Assembly: GCA_009781725.1 (NCBI GenBank)
Contig: WQVF01000013.1
Span: 1 to 64,000 of the forward strand
DNA: 64,000 nt
From: Defluviitaleaceae bacterium
Lineage (GTDB): Bacteria; Bacillota; Clostridia; Lachnospirales; WQUN01
Reading direction: 5' to 3'
Position numbers and translations under genes: made by a program. Positions 15,391 to 22,751 of the stretch are shown in pieces; positions within the stretch are counted from its first letter, which is position 1, and every line of letters begins with the position of its first letter. The notes under the pieces were generated by a model, which had not been told where the DNA came from, did not search any database, and was given only the letters and a program-made list of their open reading frames with translations.

Positions 15391-17597
15391 CGGCGGTCGC
15401 CTCGCGGCCTGTCGCCGCCGCGTCGGTCTCTATCTCCACCGCGATCCCTGGGGCGTGATTCTCGTTCCCTTGGGGTGTAAACAGCGTCTGGGTCCAGTAC
15501 GGCTTTTCGGCTTAGGTTGATTCGGCCTTGGTCGTCGATTTCCACTACTTTGACTTGCAGCTCGTCCCCAACCTTCACAAAGTCCTCCACGTTTTCCACT
15601 CGCTTAACATCAAGCTGGGATACGTGTACCAGGCCTTCTTTTTCCGGTGCGATTTCTACAAAGCAGCCAAAGGTCATAAGTCTGGTGACTTTGCCTGTAT
15701 AGATTGCGCCGACTTCCGGTGGATTTACGATGGCCTTGATAATCTCTACGGCACGGTTGACTTTTTCGATATCACGGTCGGATACGAAAATTCTGCCGTC
15801 ATCCTCTGTGTCGATTTTCTCAACACCAGATTCCTCAATGATACGCTTGATAACCTTGCCTCTGGAACCGATAACCTCAGCAATTTGATCTACATTAATA
15901 CGAAGTATTGCCATCTTGGGAGCGTATGGGGAAATTTCCGCCCGGGGTTCCGCAATAGCTACATTCATAGAAGTATCCAAGATATGCATCCGACCCAGCT
16001 TACACTGGGATAGTGAGTCACGGATTATATCCATGGATATCCCGTCGACCTTCATATCCAACTGAATGGCTGTAATACCCTCGGTAGTCCCGGCTACCTT
16101 AAAGTCCATATCCCCAAAGAAGTCTTCAAGACCTTGAATATCTGTAAGGAGCACGTATTCCTCCACGGTCTCACCGGTAACCATGCCCACGGAAATACCT
16201 GCAACAGGGCGTTTGATGGGTACACCGGCGGCCATTAGACTTAGGGACGAACCGCAAACACTGGCCTGGGAAGTGGAACCGTTGGAGCTAAGCACCTCGG
16301 ATACAAGACGGATAGAGTAGGGGAAATCGTCCTCGGTAGGTAGCACCGGGATTAGTGCCTTCTCCGCAAGGGCACCATGGCCGATTTCTCTGCGGCCTGG
16401 GCCTCTGGATGGGCGGGTTTCGCCTACGGAGTAACTAGGGAAATTATAGTGGTGCATATAGCGTTTTGTTTCTTCCATTAAGTCAAGACCGTCCAGACGT
16501 TGGGTATCGCCGCTGGAACCTAGAGTTGTTACGGTCATAACCTGGGTTTGACCACGGGCGAAGATTGCTGAACCGTGGGTCCGTGGAAGTATATCCACCT
16601 CGGATACGAGGGTACGGATATCTTCCTTGCCCCTGCCGTCGGGGCGTTTCCCTTGCTTGAGAATCATCCTGCGGACTGTTTCCTTTTCCAGCTTATATAT
16701 CGCCGGGCCGAACATTGCGGTGTATTCTTCAGCCACTTCCTCAGGGAAGTTGGGCACCAAAGCTTCACGGGCCTCATCGGCGAGGGCGGAGACATTGGCG
16801 TCTCTTTCCTGCTTCTGATCTGTGAAAACAGCCGCTTCCATACGTGCGTCGGTGATATATTCGGCAATTTGATTGTACAATTCCTTGGGGATTTCATGCT
16901 TGGTGTATTCCCGTCTAGGCTTGTTGTTTTCCGTTACAATTGAGTCAATCCAAGCGATGATTTTTTTATTTTCCTCGTGAGCAAGTTGTATAGCGTCGAA
17001 CATGATGTCCTCAGGTACTTCATCTGCACCTGCTTCCAGCATCATTACACGGTCGCGATTTGAAGAAACGGTGAGGGTAAGCTTGCTGGTTTCACGCTCT
17101 TCTGCGTTGGGGTTTACCACAAGCTTGCCGTCTACAAGGCCGATATTTACCCCGGCAGTTGGGCCGTTGAAGGGGATATCGGAGATGCAAATGGCAATTG
17201 CGGAACCAATCATCGCGGTGATTTCCGGGCTGTTGTCTTGATCCATGGAGAGAACCGTGGCAACAACGGCTACATCATTGCGATAGTCATCTGGGAAAAG
17301 AGGTCTAATGGGTCTGTCAATCAGGCGAGAGGCCAAGATGGCCTTCTCGGTTGGGCGGCCTTCCCGTCTAAACCAGGAACCTGGGATTTTGCCCACGGCA
17401 TAGAACCGCTCTTCGTAGTCTACGCTCAGTGGAAAATAATCAATTCCCGCACGGGGTTTATCCGATGTTGTGGCTGTGACCAGCACAACGGTGTCGCCAT
17501 AGGACATCATAACGGAGCCCCCTGCGAGCTCGGCCACCCGGCCTATTTCGCAGGAAAGGGTGCGTCCGCCAAGAGTCATGGAGTATGTCTTTTGCAT
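15387..17597 (-). CDS. pnp: Polyribonucleotide nucleotidyltransferase (PNPase)
   Basis: A phosphorolytic 3'-to-5' exoribonuclease that degrades RNA to nucleoside diphosphates. The 736 residues show two RNase PH domains (the second with THGSAIFARGQTQ and SNGSTSQASVCGSSLSLMA), a helical linker, a KH domain (IGSRGKVIKRIIEESG, ~555-615), an S1 domain (YTGKVTRLMTFGCFVEIAP, ~620-690), and a highly basic Arg/Gly/Asp tail after ~705. The tail is longer and more RG-rich than in Bacillus and may help RNA binding or degradosome contact. It starts 7 bases after rpsO, a conserved arrangement. Confidence 0.97.
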   Translation of the reverse strand: MQKTYSMTLGGRTLSCEIGRVAELAGGSVMMSYGDTVVLVTATTSDKPRAGIDYFPLSVDYEERFYAVGKIPGSWFRREGRPTEKAILASRLIDRPIRPLFPDDYRNDVAVVATVLSMDQDNSPEITAMIGSAIAICISDIPFNGPTAGVNIGLVDGKLVVNPNAEERETSKLTLTVSSNRDRVMMLEAGADEVPEDIMFDAIQLAHEENKKIIAWIDSIVTENNKPRREYTKHEIPKELYNQIAEYITDARMEAAVFTDQKQERDANVSALADEAREALVPNFPEEVAEEYTAMFGPAIYKLEKETVRRMILKQGKRPDGRGKEDIRTLVSEVDILPRTHGSAIFARGQTQVMTVTTLGSSGDTQRLDGLDLMEETKRYMHHYNFPSYSVGETRPSRGPGRREIGHGALAEKALIPVLPTEDDFPYSIRLVSEVLSSNGSTSQASVCGSSLSLMAAGVPIKRPVAGISVGMVTGETVEEYVLLTDIQGLEDFFGDMDFKVAGTTEGITAIQLDMKVDGISMDIIRDSLSQCKLGRMHILDTSMNVAIAEPRAEISPYAPKMAILRINVDQIAEVIGSRGKVIKRIIEESGVEKIDTEDDGRIFVSDRDIEKVNRAVEIIKAIVNPPEVGAIYTGKVTRLMTFGCFVEIAPEKEGLVHVSQLDVKRVENVEDFVKVGDELQVKVVEIDDQGRINLSRKAVLDPDAVYTPRERESRPRDRGGDRDRRGGDRPRGDRR

Positions 17598-17604
17598 GTA
17601 TGAC

Positions 17605-17862
17605 CTACTTTCTTAGTCCAAGTTCGCCGATAAGGGCGCGGTATTTTACGATGTCTTGCTTGCGGATATAATCCAGCAGTCCTCTGCGTTGACCTACCAG
17701 CTTGAGAAGGCCCCGGCGGGAGTGGAAATCCTTTTTGTGAGTCCTTAAGTGTTCGGTAAGATGGTTGATACGGGCGGTCAGAAGAGCTACCTGTACCTCA
17801 GGGCTGCCAGTGTCATTGTCGGCACGGCCATGTTTTGAGATGATTTCTTTCTTGTCAATCAT
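17605..17862 (-). CDS. rpsO: 30S ribosomal protein S15
   Basis: An 85-aa primary-binding protein of the small subunit platform, contacting 16S rRNA helices 20-22. The conserved [19 protein letters not shown] and [19 protein letters not shown] blocks are present, and length is near the usual 88-89. The ATG follows AGGAGGATT. A 5' hairpin (17890-17935) starts almost at the predicted transcription start and may be an S15 autoregulatory leader, since S15 represses its own mRNA in several bacteria through unrelated structures. Confidence 0.97.
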   Translation of the reverse strand: MIDKKEIISKHGRADNDTGSPEVQVALLTARINHLTEHLRTHKKDFHSRRGLLKLVGQRRGLLDYIRKQDIVKYRALIGELGLRK

Positions 17863-17889
17863 GTAATCCTCCTAGAATATTTTATTATC

Positions 17890-17935
17890 CCCACACGCTA
17901 AGTAAGGGTTGGAGCCACCGCTAGCTGAGCGTGGG
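17890..17935 (-). promoter_or_regulatory. Candidate S15 leader hairpin
   Basis: In the minus-strand mRNA CCCACGCT pairs with AGCGTGTGGG across a bulge, with AGCTAGCGGTGGCTCC inside. It begins about 4 bases after the predicted +1 and ends about 28 bases before the rpsO start codon. The position fits ribosomal-protein autoregulation, but binding is not shown. Confidence 0.45.
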
Positions 17936-17945
17936 ATAGAAGGCG

Positions 17946-17973
17946 AGTATAGCATAGCGGATGGTTGTGTCAA
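17946..17973 (-). promoter_or_regulatory. SigA-type promoter for rpsO-pnp
   Basis: TTGACA (17973-17968) and TATACT (17951-17946) are separated by 16 bp on the minus strand, which predicts a start near 17939. Confidence 0.75.
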
Positions 17974-18161
17974 GGCGGGGTATTTTCAAGAAAGTTTTTA
18001 ACAATTTTGGATTCCAGACATTTCACAAAATTGCATCGTAAATGTTAATGGCAAAAGGCCCAGGGGCAGGCACCCATGATAAAAAACAGCGGTTGCGAAT
18101 CAAATGAAGGCGAGTCCGATTCTGAATTAATTCGCATAAACCTTTGCCAAAGGAGTCAAAC

Positions 18162-18962
18162 ATGAAAAAACTCATCGTCTTATACGACGAAAATAACGAA
18201 AGGGTAGGAGAAACATATCCCCGCCGGGCCAAGCAGTTAATACGTAGCGGCCGGGCAACCTGGTCAGTAGACGGCGAAAGCCTAATACTAAACATGACAT
18301 ATGATTCCTGCCCCATCCCGAAGGAGGATGACCTAATGTCAGATTATTATTATCAAAATAACGGCACCGCGGTAGCACCGCCACCCATCACCCCAGGAGC
18401 CGGTGAATCAAACGACCTGTTGCTATACCTAGCCAAGGAAAACGTAGCCAAAAAGAAGAACCTGGTCAGGCATGTAATTGCCTATGTGCTTGTATGGGCG
18501 GTAGTTTTAACTGCAAGCTCTGTGCACTTTGTTCAGCCCCAAGGCCGGAATGCTTCAGTGGAAGAGTCCCATACGATATTCGGATACGTGCAGATGCCGG
18601 ATATGTACTGGCTTAATGAGCTTCCCTATCATTTTCAGCAATGGGAGTTGCCTGTTGTCAATAGATGGGAGTTTAACAACACCAATTTTATAGAAGTGCT
18701 CGAAGCCCGAACAAATGATGTGATAATGAACGCTGGCTCTATCTCCCCAAATATTACGGTAGTCGCCAACACTCACTATGCTCGTAACCCCTTCTGGCAT
18801 TTTATTTTTGGGATAATGGCAGCTTGGGGAGCATGGATTTTATTTTCCGGTATAAAGGTTTATCGTAAGTCTTTACGTAGCAGACCACCAAAAGCACCAA
18901 AGCCCGACCCTGTGGTACAGGAGTATCAAAGATTGCAGGCACTGATTGGTGAGGGAGCGTAG
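18162..18962 (+). CDS. Two-TM membrane protein with an N-terminal cytoplasmic motif
   Basis: A 266-aa protein. The N-terminal ~35 residues (LIVLYDENNERVGETYPRRA then QLIRSGRATW) form a small conserved-looking cytoplasmic motif found on assorted Firmicute proteins. After a Pro-rich linker there are two hydrophobic segments, about residues 104-122 (VIAYVLVWAVVLTASSVHF) and 212-230 (HFIFGIMAAWGAWILFSGI). The ~90-residue stretch between them is probably outside, and the tail is basic and cytoplasmic. Function is unknown. The ATG at 18162 has AAAGGAG 6 bases upstream, so the frame's earlier start is not used. It is the only plus-strand gene in this half. Confidence 0.75.
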   Translation: MKKLIVLYDENNERVGETYPRRAKQLIRSGRATWSVDGESLILNMTYDSCPIPKEDDLMSDYYYQNNGTAVAPPPITPGAGESNDLLLYLAKENVAKKKNLVRHVIAYVLVWAVVLTASSVHFVQPQGRNASVEESHTIFGYVQMPDMYWLNELPYHFQQWELPVVNRWEFNNTNFIEVLEARTNDVIMNAGSISPNITVVANTHYARNPFWHFIFGIMAAWGAWILFSGIKVYRKSLRSRPPKAPKPDPVVQEYQRLQALIGEGA

Positions 18963-18980
18963 TAAAATTTAAGGAAAAGG

Positions 18981-19123
18981 GGCTGTCACGTTAGGAACAC
19001 CGTTATATCAAGGCTCGTCATCCCGGCCTTGAGCCGGGATTCCCTGTCCTTAATCGAAAGGCTATGGGGACCCCGGGTCAAGCCCGGGGTGACGGGCTTC
19101 GGTAGTGCTTCTTAACGTGACAG
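18981..19123. repeat. Composite inverted repeat with CGTCATCCCGG arms (family 2)
   Basis: The outer arms GGCTGTCACGTTA and TTAACGTGACAG enclose inner arms GTCATCCCGGCC and CCCGGGGTGACGG, with a central CCGGG pair and an ATCGAAAGGCTATGGG linker. Related copies lie at 28387, 32356 and 36671. It stands just after the membrane-protein gene and could act as its terminator. Confidence 0.7.
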
Positions 19124-19225
19124 ACATCATGACGCCTGCGTCACCCAAAGAAATGTAATTTTTTGGTGCCGCGAGTTCTTGATGCCTGTCATTTACAGGA
19201 CAGCCCTTCTACATATTGAATAGCA

Positions 19226-19915
19226 TTAGAAATCTCGCTTAGCGTATGTCCTTAACGATAGCGCATACGAAGCCACAAAAAACAGTGCTGTCACGCCCAA
19301 TATCGCAACGGATGCCAATACAGCATTTCCAAGTGCCCACTGTAAAGCTGAATCCATAAATTCACCAACAGCCTCCACACGGGCTGCTACTAAAATGAAT
19401 ACTACAATCAAAATTATCGAACCATACATCGGCAATGCATAACCAAGAATCTTAGCCTTTGCATAACCAAACTTATGCAATATCGGATGTATTACCAGGC
19501 TCAATACGGCGCAAAACAATAAGCTGGCGCATACAATTAAAGCCAGTGACTCAGGGGTCGGTATGAAATTATGTTCATTGATTATCGCCCTGCCATACAT
19601 TATTCTGGAAGAGACAACTGTAAAAACGACTCCAGCTACGATTCCGATAAACTGTAAAATCAGTGACAGTATATATCTTGCGCTGATAAGGGTTTTCCGG
19701 GAAATGGGTAGCGTCAGATAGAGCTGGTTGAGCTTTCCCTTTTCCTCAGCATCAAAGCAATAAAGAGAAGCATCAAACATGCCCCACACCAAATATGGGA
19801 TTACTAACCCGGTATGAAACAGTATACCCCATGCAACAGAGGAAATCGCCGAAATGACAAATCTGCTACGGTATGTTCTCATGCCTAGCCAGTCGAGGCG
19901 CATCATGTTAAGCAT
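19226..19915 (-). CDS. ABC-2 type exporter permease
   Basis: A 229-aa integral membrane protein with about six hydrophobic segments (for example near residues 22-45, 82-103, 127-145, 160-180 and 200-222), with no ATPase motifs. It pairs with the ATP-binding protein encoded just upstream (8-base overlap) to form a small efflux or immunity-type transporter. The substrate is unknown. The GntR/YtrA-type regulator at the head of the operon resembles arrangements that respond to cell-wall antibiotics, but this is inference. Confidence 0.85.
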   Translation of the reverse strand: MLNMMRLDWLGMRTYRSRFVISAISSVAWGILFHTGLVIPYLVWGMFDASLYCFDAEEKGKLNQLYLTLPISRKTLISARYILSLILQFIGIVAGVVFTVVSSRIMYGRAIINEHNFIPTPESLALIVCASLLFCAVLSLVIHPILHKFGYAKAKILGYALPMYGSIILIVVFILVAARVEAVGEFMDSALQWALGNAVLASVAILGVTALFFVASYALSLRTYAKRDF

Positions 19916-20756
19916 ATCGTGACCTCCTCTCCATATAAACTACCACATCGTTAATAGTCGCGCGTTCGGTCATTGCGTCAGGCGGCAGCCCTCCTATATT
20001 ATCTACTTCCATCAGGCACTCATAACCGTCTTTATACTCCCGCAATCCGATGGCGTGTTTCCGTTTTACTTCCGGCAATTTACCGCCGCGAACGACGCAA
20101 TGCTTAGAAAGAAGCACATCTTTATCTCCGCTGAAAGACACGGCTCCATCTGAGATATACACAATCATATCGGCGATTCTCTCCAAATCGCTTGTGATAT
20201 GGGTGGAAAAAAGAATTGTCCGATCCTCCTTCACAAGATGCTCCCGCATTATATCCAACACCTCGTCTCGAGCCAGAGGATCAAGGCCGCTTGTAGGCTC
20301 GTCTAACAGGAGTAGCTTAGCCCCATGAGAGAGATGAACCGCAAAAGAAAGCTTCATCTTCATACCTCGGGAAAATGCACTGAATTTCTTGTTATGGTCA
20401 AGGCCAAACTGGGTTAAATATCTGCGGTACTGAGCACTATCCCATCCTCTGTAAAAGGGTTTTATGCCCTTCTCTATATCAAAAGGAGTCCAGTCCTCTT
20501 GAAAGTATGGCTGGTCAAACATAACCCCGATATCCTCTTTCGCTGTAATATCACCGTCCGGTTTGCCAAGCAATCGAATCTCGCCCCTGCTCTTGTGTAC
20601 CATACCAAGCATCGCTTTGAGAGTTGTGGTTTTCCCTGCCCCATTAGGCCCGACAAACCCGCAGCATAAGCCCCTGGGGACGCTGAAACTTACGTTTTTA
20701 AGGGCGAAGCCAGGATATTCTTTACATAAATTATTTATTTCAATCGCATTGCTCAT
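19908..20756 (-). CDS. ABC transporter ATP-binding protein
   Basis: A 282-aa ATPase. Walker A GPNGAGKTT is near residue 36, Walker B LLLLDEPTSGLDP near 155, and the H-loop is in STHITSDLERIADM. The signature region reads FSRGMKMKLSFAV rather than LSGGQ, a variant common in exporters of the YtrB/BcrA type. The C-terminal ~70 residues are outside the core. It overlaps the permease gene by 8 bases and the regulator gene by 17 bases. Confidence 0.93.
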   Translation of the reverse strand: MSNAIEINNLCKEYPGFALKNVSFSVPRGLCCGFVGPNGAGKTTTLKAMLGMVHKSRGEIRLLGKPDGDITAKEDIGVMFDQPYFQEDWTPFDIEKGIKPFYRGWDSAQYRRYLTQFGLDHNKKFSAFSRGMKMKLSFAVHLSHGAKLLLLDEPTSGLDPLARDEVLDIMREHLVKEDRTILFSTHITSDLERIADMIVYISDGAVSFSGDKDVLLSKHCVVRGGKLPEVKRKHAIGLREYKDGYECLMEVDNIGGLPPDAMTERATINDVVVYMERRSRYA

Positions 20757-21126
20757 TAAATTTTTCCTCCAGTTTATTTTGTAACTCTGGCAAGGTTAGA
20801 CCCGTCGCCTTGCCTTTTTCTACAGCTGTTTTTAGGGAATCGTCAATAGAGCGCAGATACTGCTCGCGAACCAGCTCTGTGTTGCCTTTGACGAAACACC
20901 CGCGCCCTTGAACGGTATAAATCAACCCTTCTGCTTCAAGGTCGCCATATGCACGGGTTGTCGTGATAACACTTACTCGTAAATCCCGGGCGAGCTGGCG
21001 CATAGAAGTCAGCGGCTCGTCAGCCGGCAGTTCCCCCGATAGAATTTGCCCTTTGATTTGCGCCTTGATTTGTTCATAGGCGGGAATCTCACTCTGTAAT
21101 GAAACAATAATCGCCAGTTCAAACAC
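20740..21126 (-). CDS. GntR-family regulator, YtrA subfamily
   Basis: A 128-aa repressor-type protein. The N-terminal winged helix (residues ~15-80: AYEQIKAQIKGQILSGELP, MRQLARDLRVSVITTTRAYG, then AEGLIYTVQGRGCFV) is followed only by a ~45-residue helical tail, the short form characteristic of YtrA regulators that control adjacent ABC genes. The start is taken as GTG at 21126, but the GAGG ribosome binding site sits directly against it, so the true start is uncertain. It heads a three-gene operon with a well-formed promoter and operator. Confidence 0.88.
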   Translation of the reverse strand: MFELAIIVSLQSEIPAYEQIKAQIKGQILSGELPADEPLTSMRQLARDLRVSVITTTRAYGDLEAEGLIYTVQGRGCFVKGNTELVREQYLRSIDDSLKTAVEKGKATGLTLPELQNKLEEKFNEQCD

Positions 21127-21136
21127 CTCGCTTTAC

Positions 21137-21176
21137 TGTATATGTATAGTATATACAATATTGGCGGTTTTGTCAA
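21137..21176 (-). promoter_or_regulatory. Promoter and probable GntR/YtrA operator
   Basis: TTGACA (21176-21171), a 17-bp spacer, and TATACT (21153-21148) on the minus strand. The near-palindrome TGTATATGTATAGTATATACA (21137-21157) covers the -10 and start region, where a repressor would block transcription. This fits autorepression by the GntR protein. Confidence 0.75.
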
Positions 21177-21231
21177 CAAAAAAATAAGAGCTTCCCAGAG
21201 TGAGGGACGCTCTTATAACAGCTTCATATAT

Positions 21232-21273
21232 TATAGCAATTTCAATCCAAAGTGCGGGATTGAAATCGCTATA
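21232..21273. repeat. 42-bp palindrome with TATAG/CTATA ends
   Basis: TATAGCAATTTCAATCC and GGGATTGAAATCGCTATA form a near-perfect stem over a 7-base loop, 10 bases downstream of the nucleoside hydrolase stop codon. A sister copy in the opposite orientation lies at 48205-48246 and differs at paired positions. It may act as a terminator or RNA stabiliser. Confidence 0.7.
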
Positions 21274-21283
21274 GTTCGCTTAT

Positions 21284-22177
21284 TTACTTAAGCTTTGTGT
21301 ATAAATCAAGAAAAATCCTATCTCTGTTTACATGATAGGCGACCTTCATCAGATGTCGGTCTGGGTGGTGAATATACCCTTGGTCATATGAAGGGATAGG
21401 TGCCGGTGTCAGGGTATCCAACACCATGTCACCCAGTAGCCATGCCACAACGGAGATATCCCATATAACCCGGCTCCAAGCCAAATTCCCGCCATCCTTA
21501 ATAGCCTCCCTACAGGTGATATCGTATAAATAATCCCCTAGTGGAGATGTCCCCTTAAGATGATGCTTAAGTTCCGGCTCCGTGGTGGAAAGATGGGAAA
21601 CCACACCCATGCAGGGCAATTGCACCAAGGGCACTCCACAGCCAAAAATCACACGCCCTGCCGCCACATCCTGTGCCATATTATACTCACCCCATGGGGG
21701 CCAATAGTGCGCATGGCCACCCAACCATACCACTACGATTTTGTTGATGATTTCAGGCTCCAGCAAAATAGCCGATGCTACATTGGTTATTGCCCCAATT
21801 GCCAATACATACAGCGGTTCCCTCGAAGACATAGCGCGTGTAATCAAGTCCCTGGCAGCAGGGGAGTCAACCGGGGTTTTCTCGTCAGGGAGGTAATTTA
21901 TACTCCCCCGATATGCTGTGACATCAGGCCGGTTACAAAGGTTCATTATGTTGAGAATTTCTTCATAGCTTCTCTCCATGCCTAAAGCAGGAGTTGGGAA
22001 CTCGGGCTTGCTGAAAGGGGCGGCATATACCGCCAATGGGTTGATTTTTTCCGAGGATTTGAGGAAGTAAGCCAAGGCATACTGGTCATCTATTTCGTTG
22101 TAGGTGTCGGTGTCTAAGATGGCGTTTACTTTCCCGGTGGGATATTGCAAACGTGATAGTAGATTTTCTGGGGTCAT
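21284..22177 (-). CDS. Nucleoside hydrolase (inosine-uridine type)
   Basis: A 297-aa enzyme cleaving the N-glycosidic bond of ribonucleosides to base and ribose. The N-terminal DTDTYNEIDDQYAL carries the calcium-binding Asp cluster of the IUNH family (usually DTDxGxDDAxA). Later landmarks are AIGAITNVASAI and GGHAHYWPPWGEYNMAQDVA, with the Glu-x-Asn-x-x-x-Asp active-site strand. The ATG at 22177 has a strong AAGGAGG five bases upstream and lies 10 bases after nrdG, so it belongs to the nrdDG transcript. That suggests nucleoside salvage coupled to anaerobic deoxynucleotide supply. Confidence 0.9.
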   Translation of the reverse strand: MTPENLLSRLQYPTGKVNAILDTDTYNEIDDQYALAYFLKSSEKINPLAVYAAPFSKPEFPTPALGMERSYEEILNIMNLCNRPDVTAYRGSINYLPDEKTPVDSPAARDLITRAMSSREPLYVLAIGAITNVASAILLEPEIINKIVVVWLGGHAHYWPPWGEYNMAQDVAAGRVIFGCGVPLVQLPCMGVVSHLSTTEPELKHHLKGTSPLGDYLYDITCREAIKDGGNLAWSRVIWDISVVAWLLGDMVLDTLTPAPIPSYDQGYIHHPDRHLMKVAYHVNRDRIFLDLYTKLK

Positions 22178-22187
22178 GGTAGCCTCC

Positions 22188-22751
22188 TTATTCACTAAAC
22201 AGCACAATCTCCCTGGCGGCCCGGGTTTTATTCATATCAATGATACGCTGATTGCTTGAACCGCGGAATTTTAGACTTATATCTCTTTTTTCATGGATAT
22301 ATCGGCCGTCTATCAAGTAATCCGTGAGGCTTAGCAGAGCTTGCACCCCTTCATCGGAGCTAGGACTGAGTTTTTCATAGGTATTGCCGGTATAGGTTGT
22401 GATATCCAATCCCAATTTTTTAACCGCCTCAGCCACCTGCGCCAGCTCAGTTGCCTGCAAAAAAGGCTCGCCACCTGAGAAGGTCACACCTGTGACCTTC
22501 CTTTCGGGAGCCTTTTTATATCCATTAGAAGCAAGAGGTAGCATATTATTCCTTGTGTGGCCCGATGCTTTTTTTATTTTTTTGATAATATCCTTGACGC
22601 CATATTCTTCTCCGCCGGACATATCCCAACTATCGGGATTATGGCAATGCTCACAGGCATTGTCGCAGCCCTGAACAAAGACCACAACCCGGATTCCGGG
22701 ACCGTCTACGACGCTTTCATTGGTGAAGCCGTATATCCGCAAACTATTCAT
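22188..22751 (-). CDS. nrdG: Class III ribonucleotide reductase activase
   Basis: A 187-aa radical-SAM protein that generates the glycyl radical on NrdD. CxxxCxxC is at C29-C33-C36, preceded by VDGPGIRVVVFVQGC; FSGGEPFLQA is the SAM-binding GGE motif. Length is typical. Its start overlaps the end of nrdD by 8 bases. The Cys-rich ferredoxin insert of the other activase (10961) is absent, as expected for NrdG. Confidence 0.95.
   Translation of the reverse strand: MNSLRIYGFTNESVVDGPGIRVVVFVQGCDNACEHCHNPDSWDMSGGEEYGVKDIIKKIKKASGHTRNNMLPLASNGYKKAPERKVTGVTFSGGEPFLQATELAQVAEAVKKLGLDITTYTGNTYEKLSPSSDEGVQALLSLTDYLIDGRYIHEKRDISLKFRGSSNQRIIDMNKTRAAREIVLFSE

Noticed and set aside
18105-18140. Possible short derivative of the 104-bp family (GCGAATCAAATG...AATTAATTCGC)
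   Set aside because: Ends are similar to the element but the interior is missing and only about 35 bp are involved; too weak to call a copy.
18023-18384. Minus-strand frames opposite the start of the membrane protein gene
   Set aside because: Antisense of a well-supported gene; no SD.
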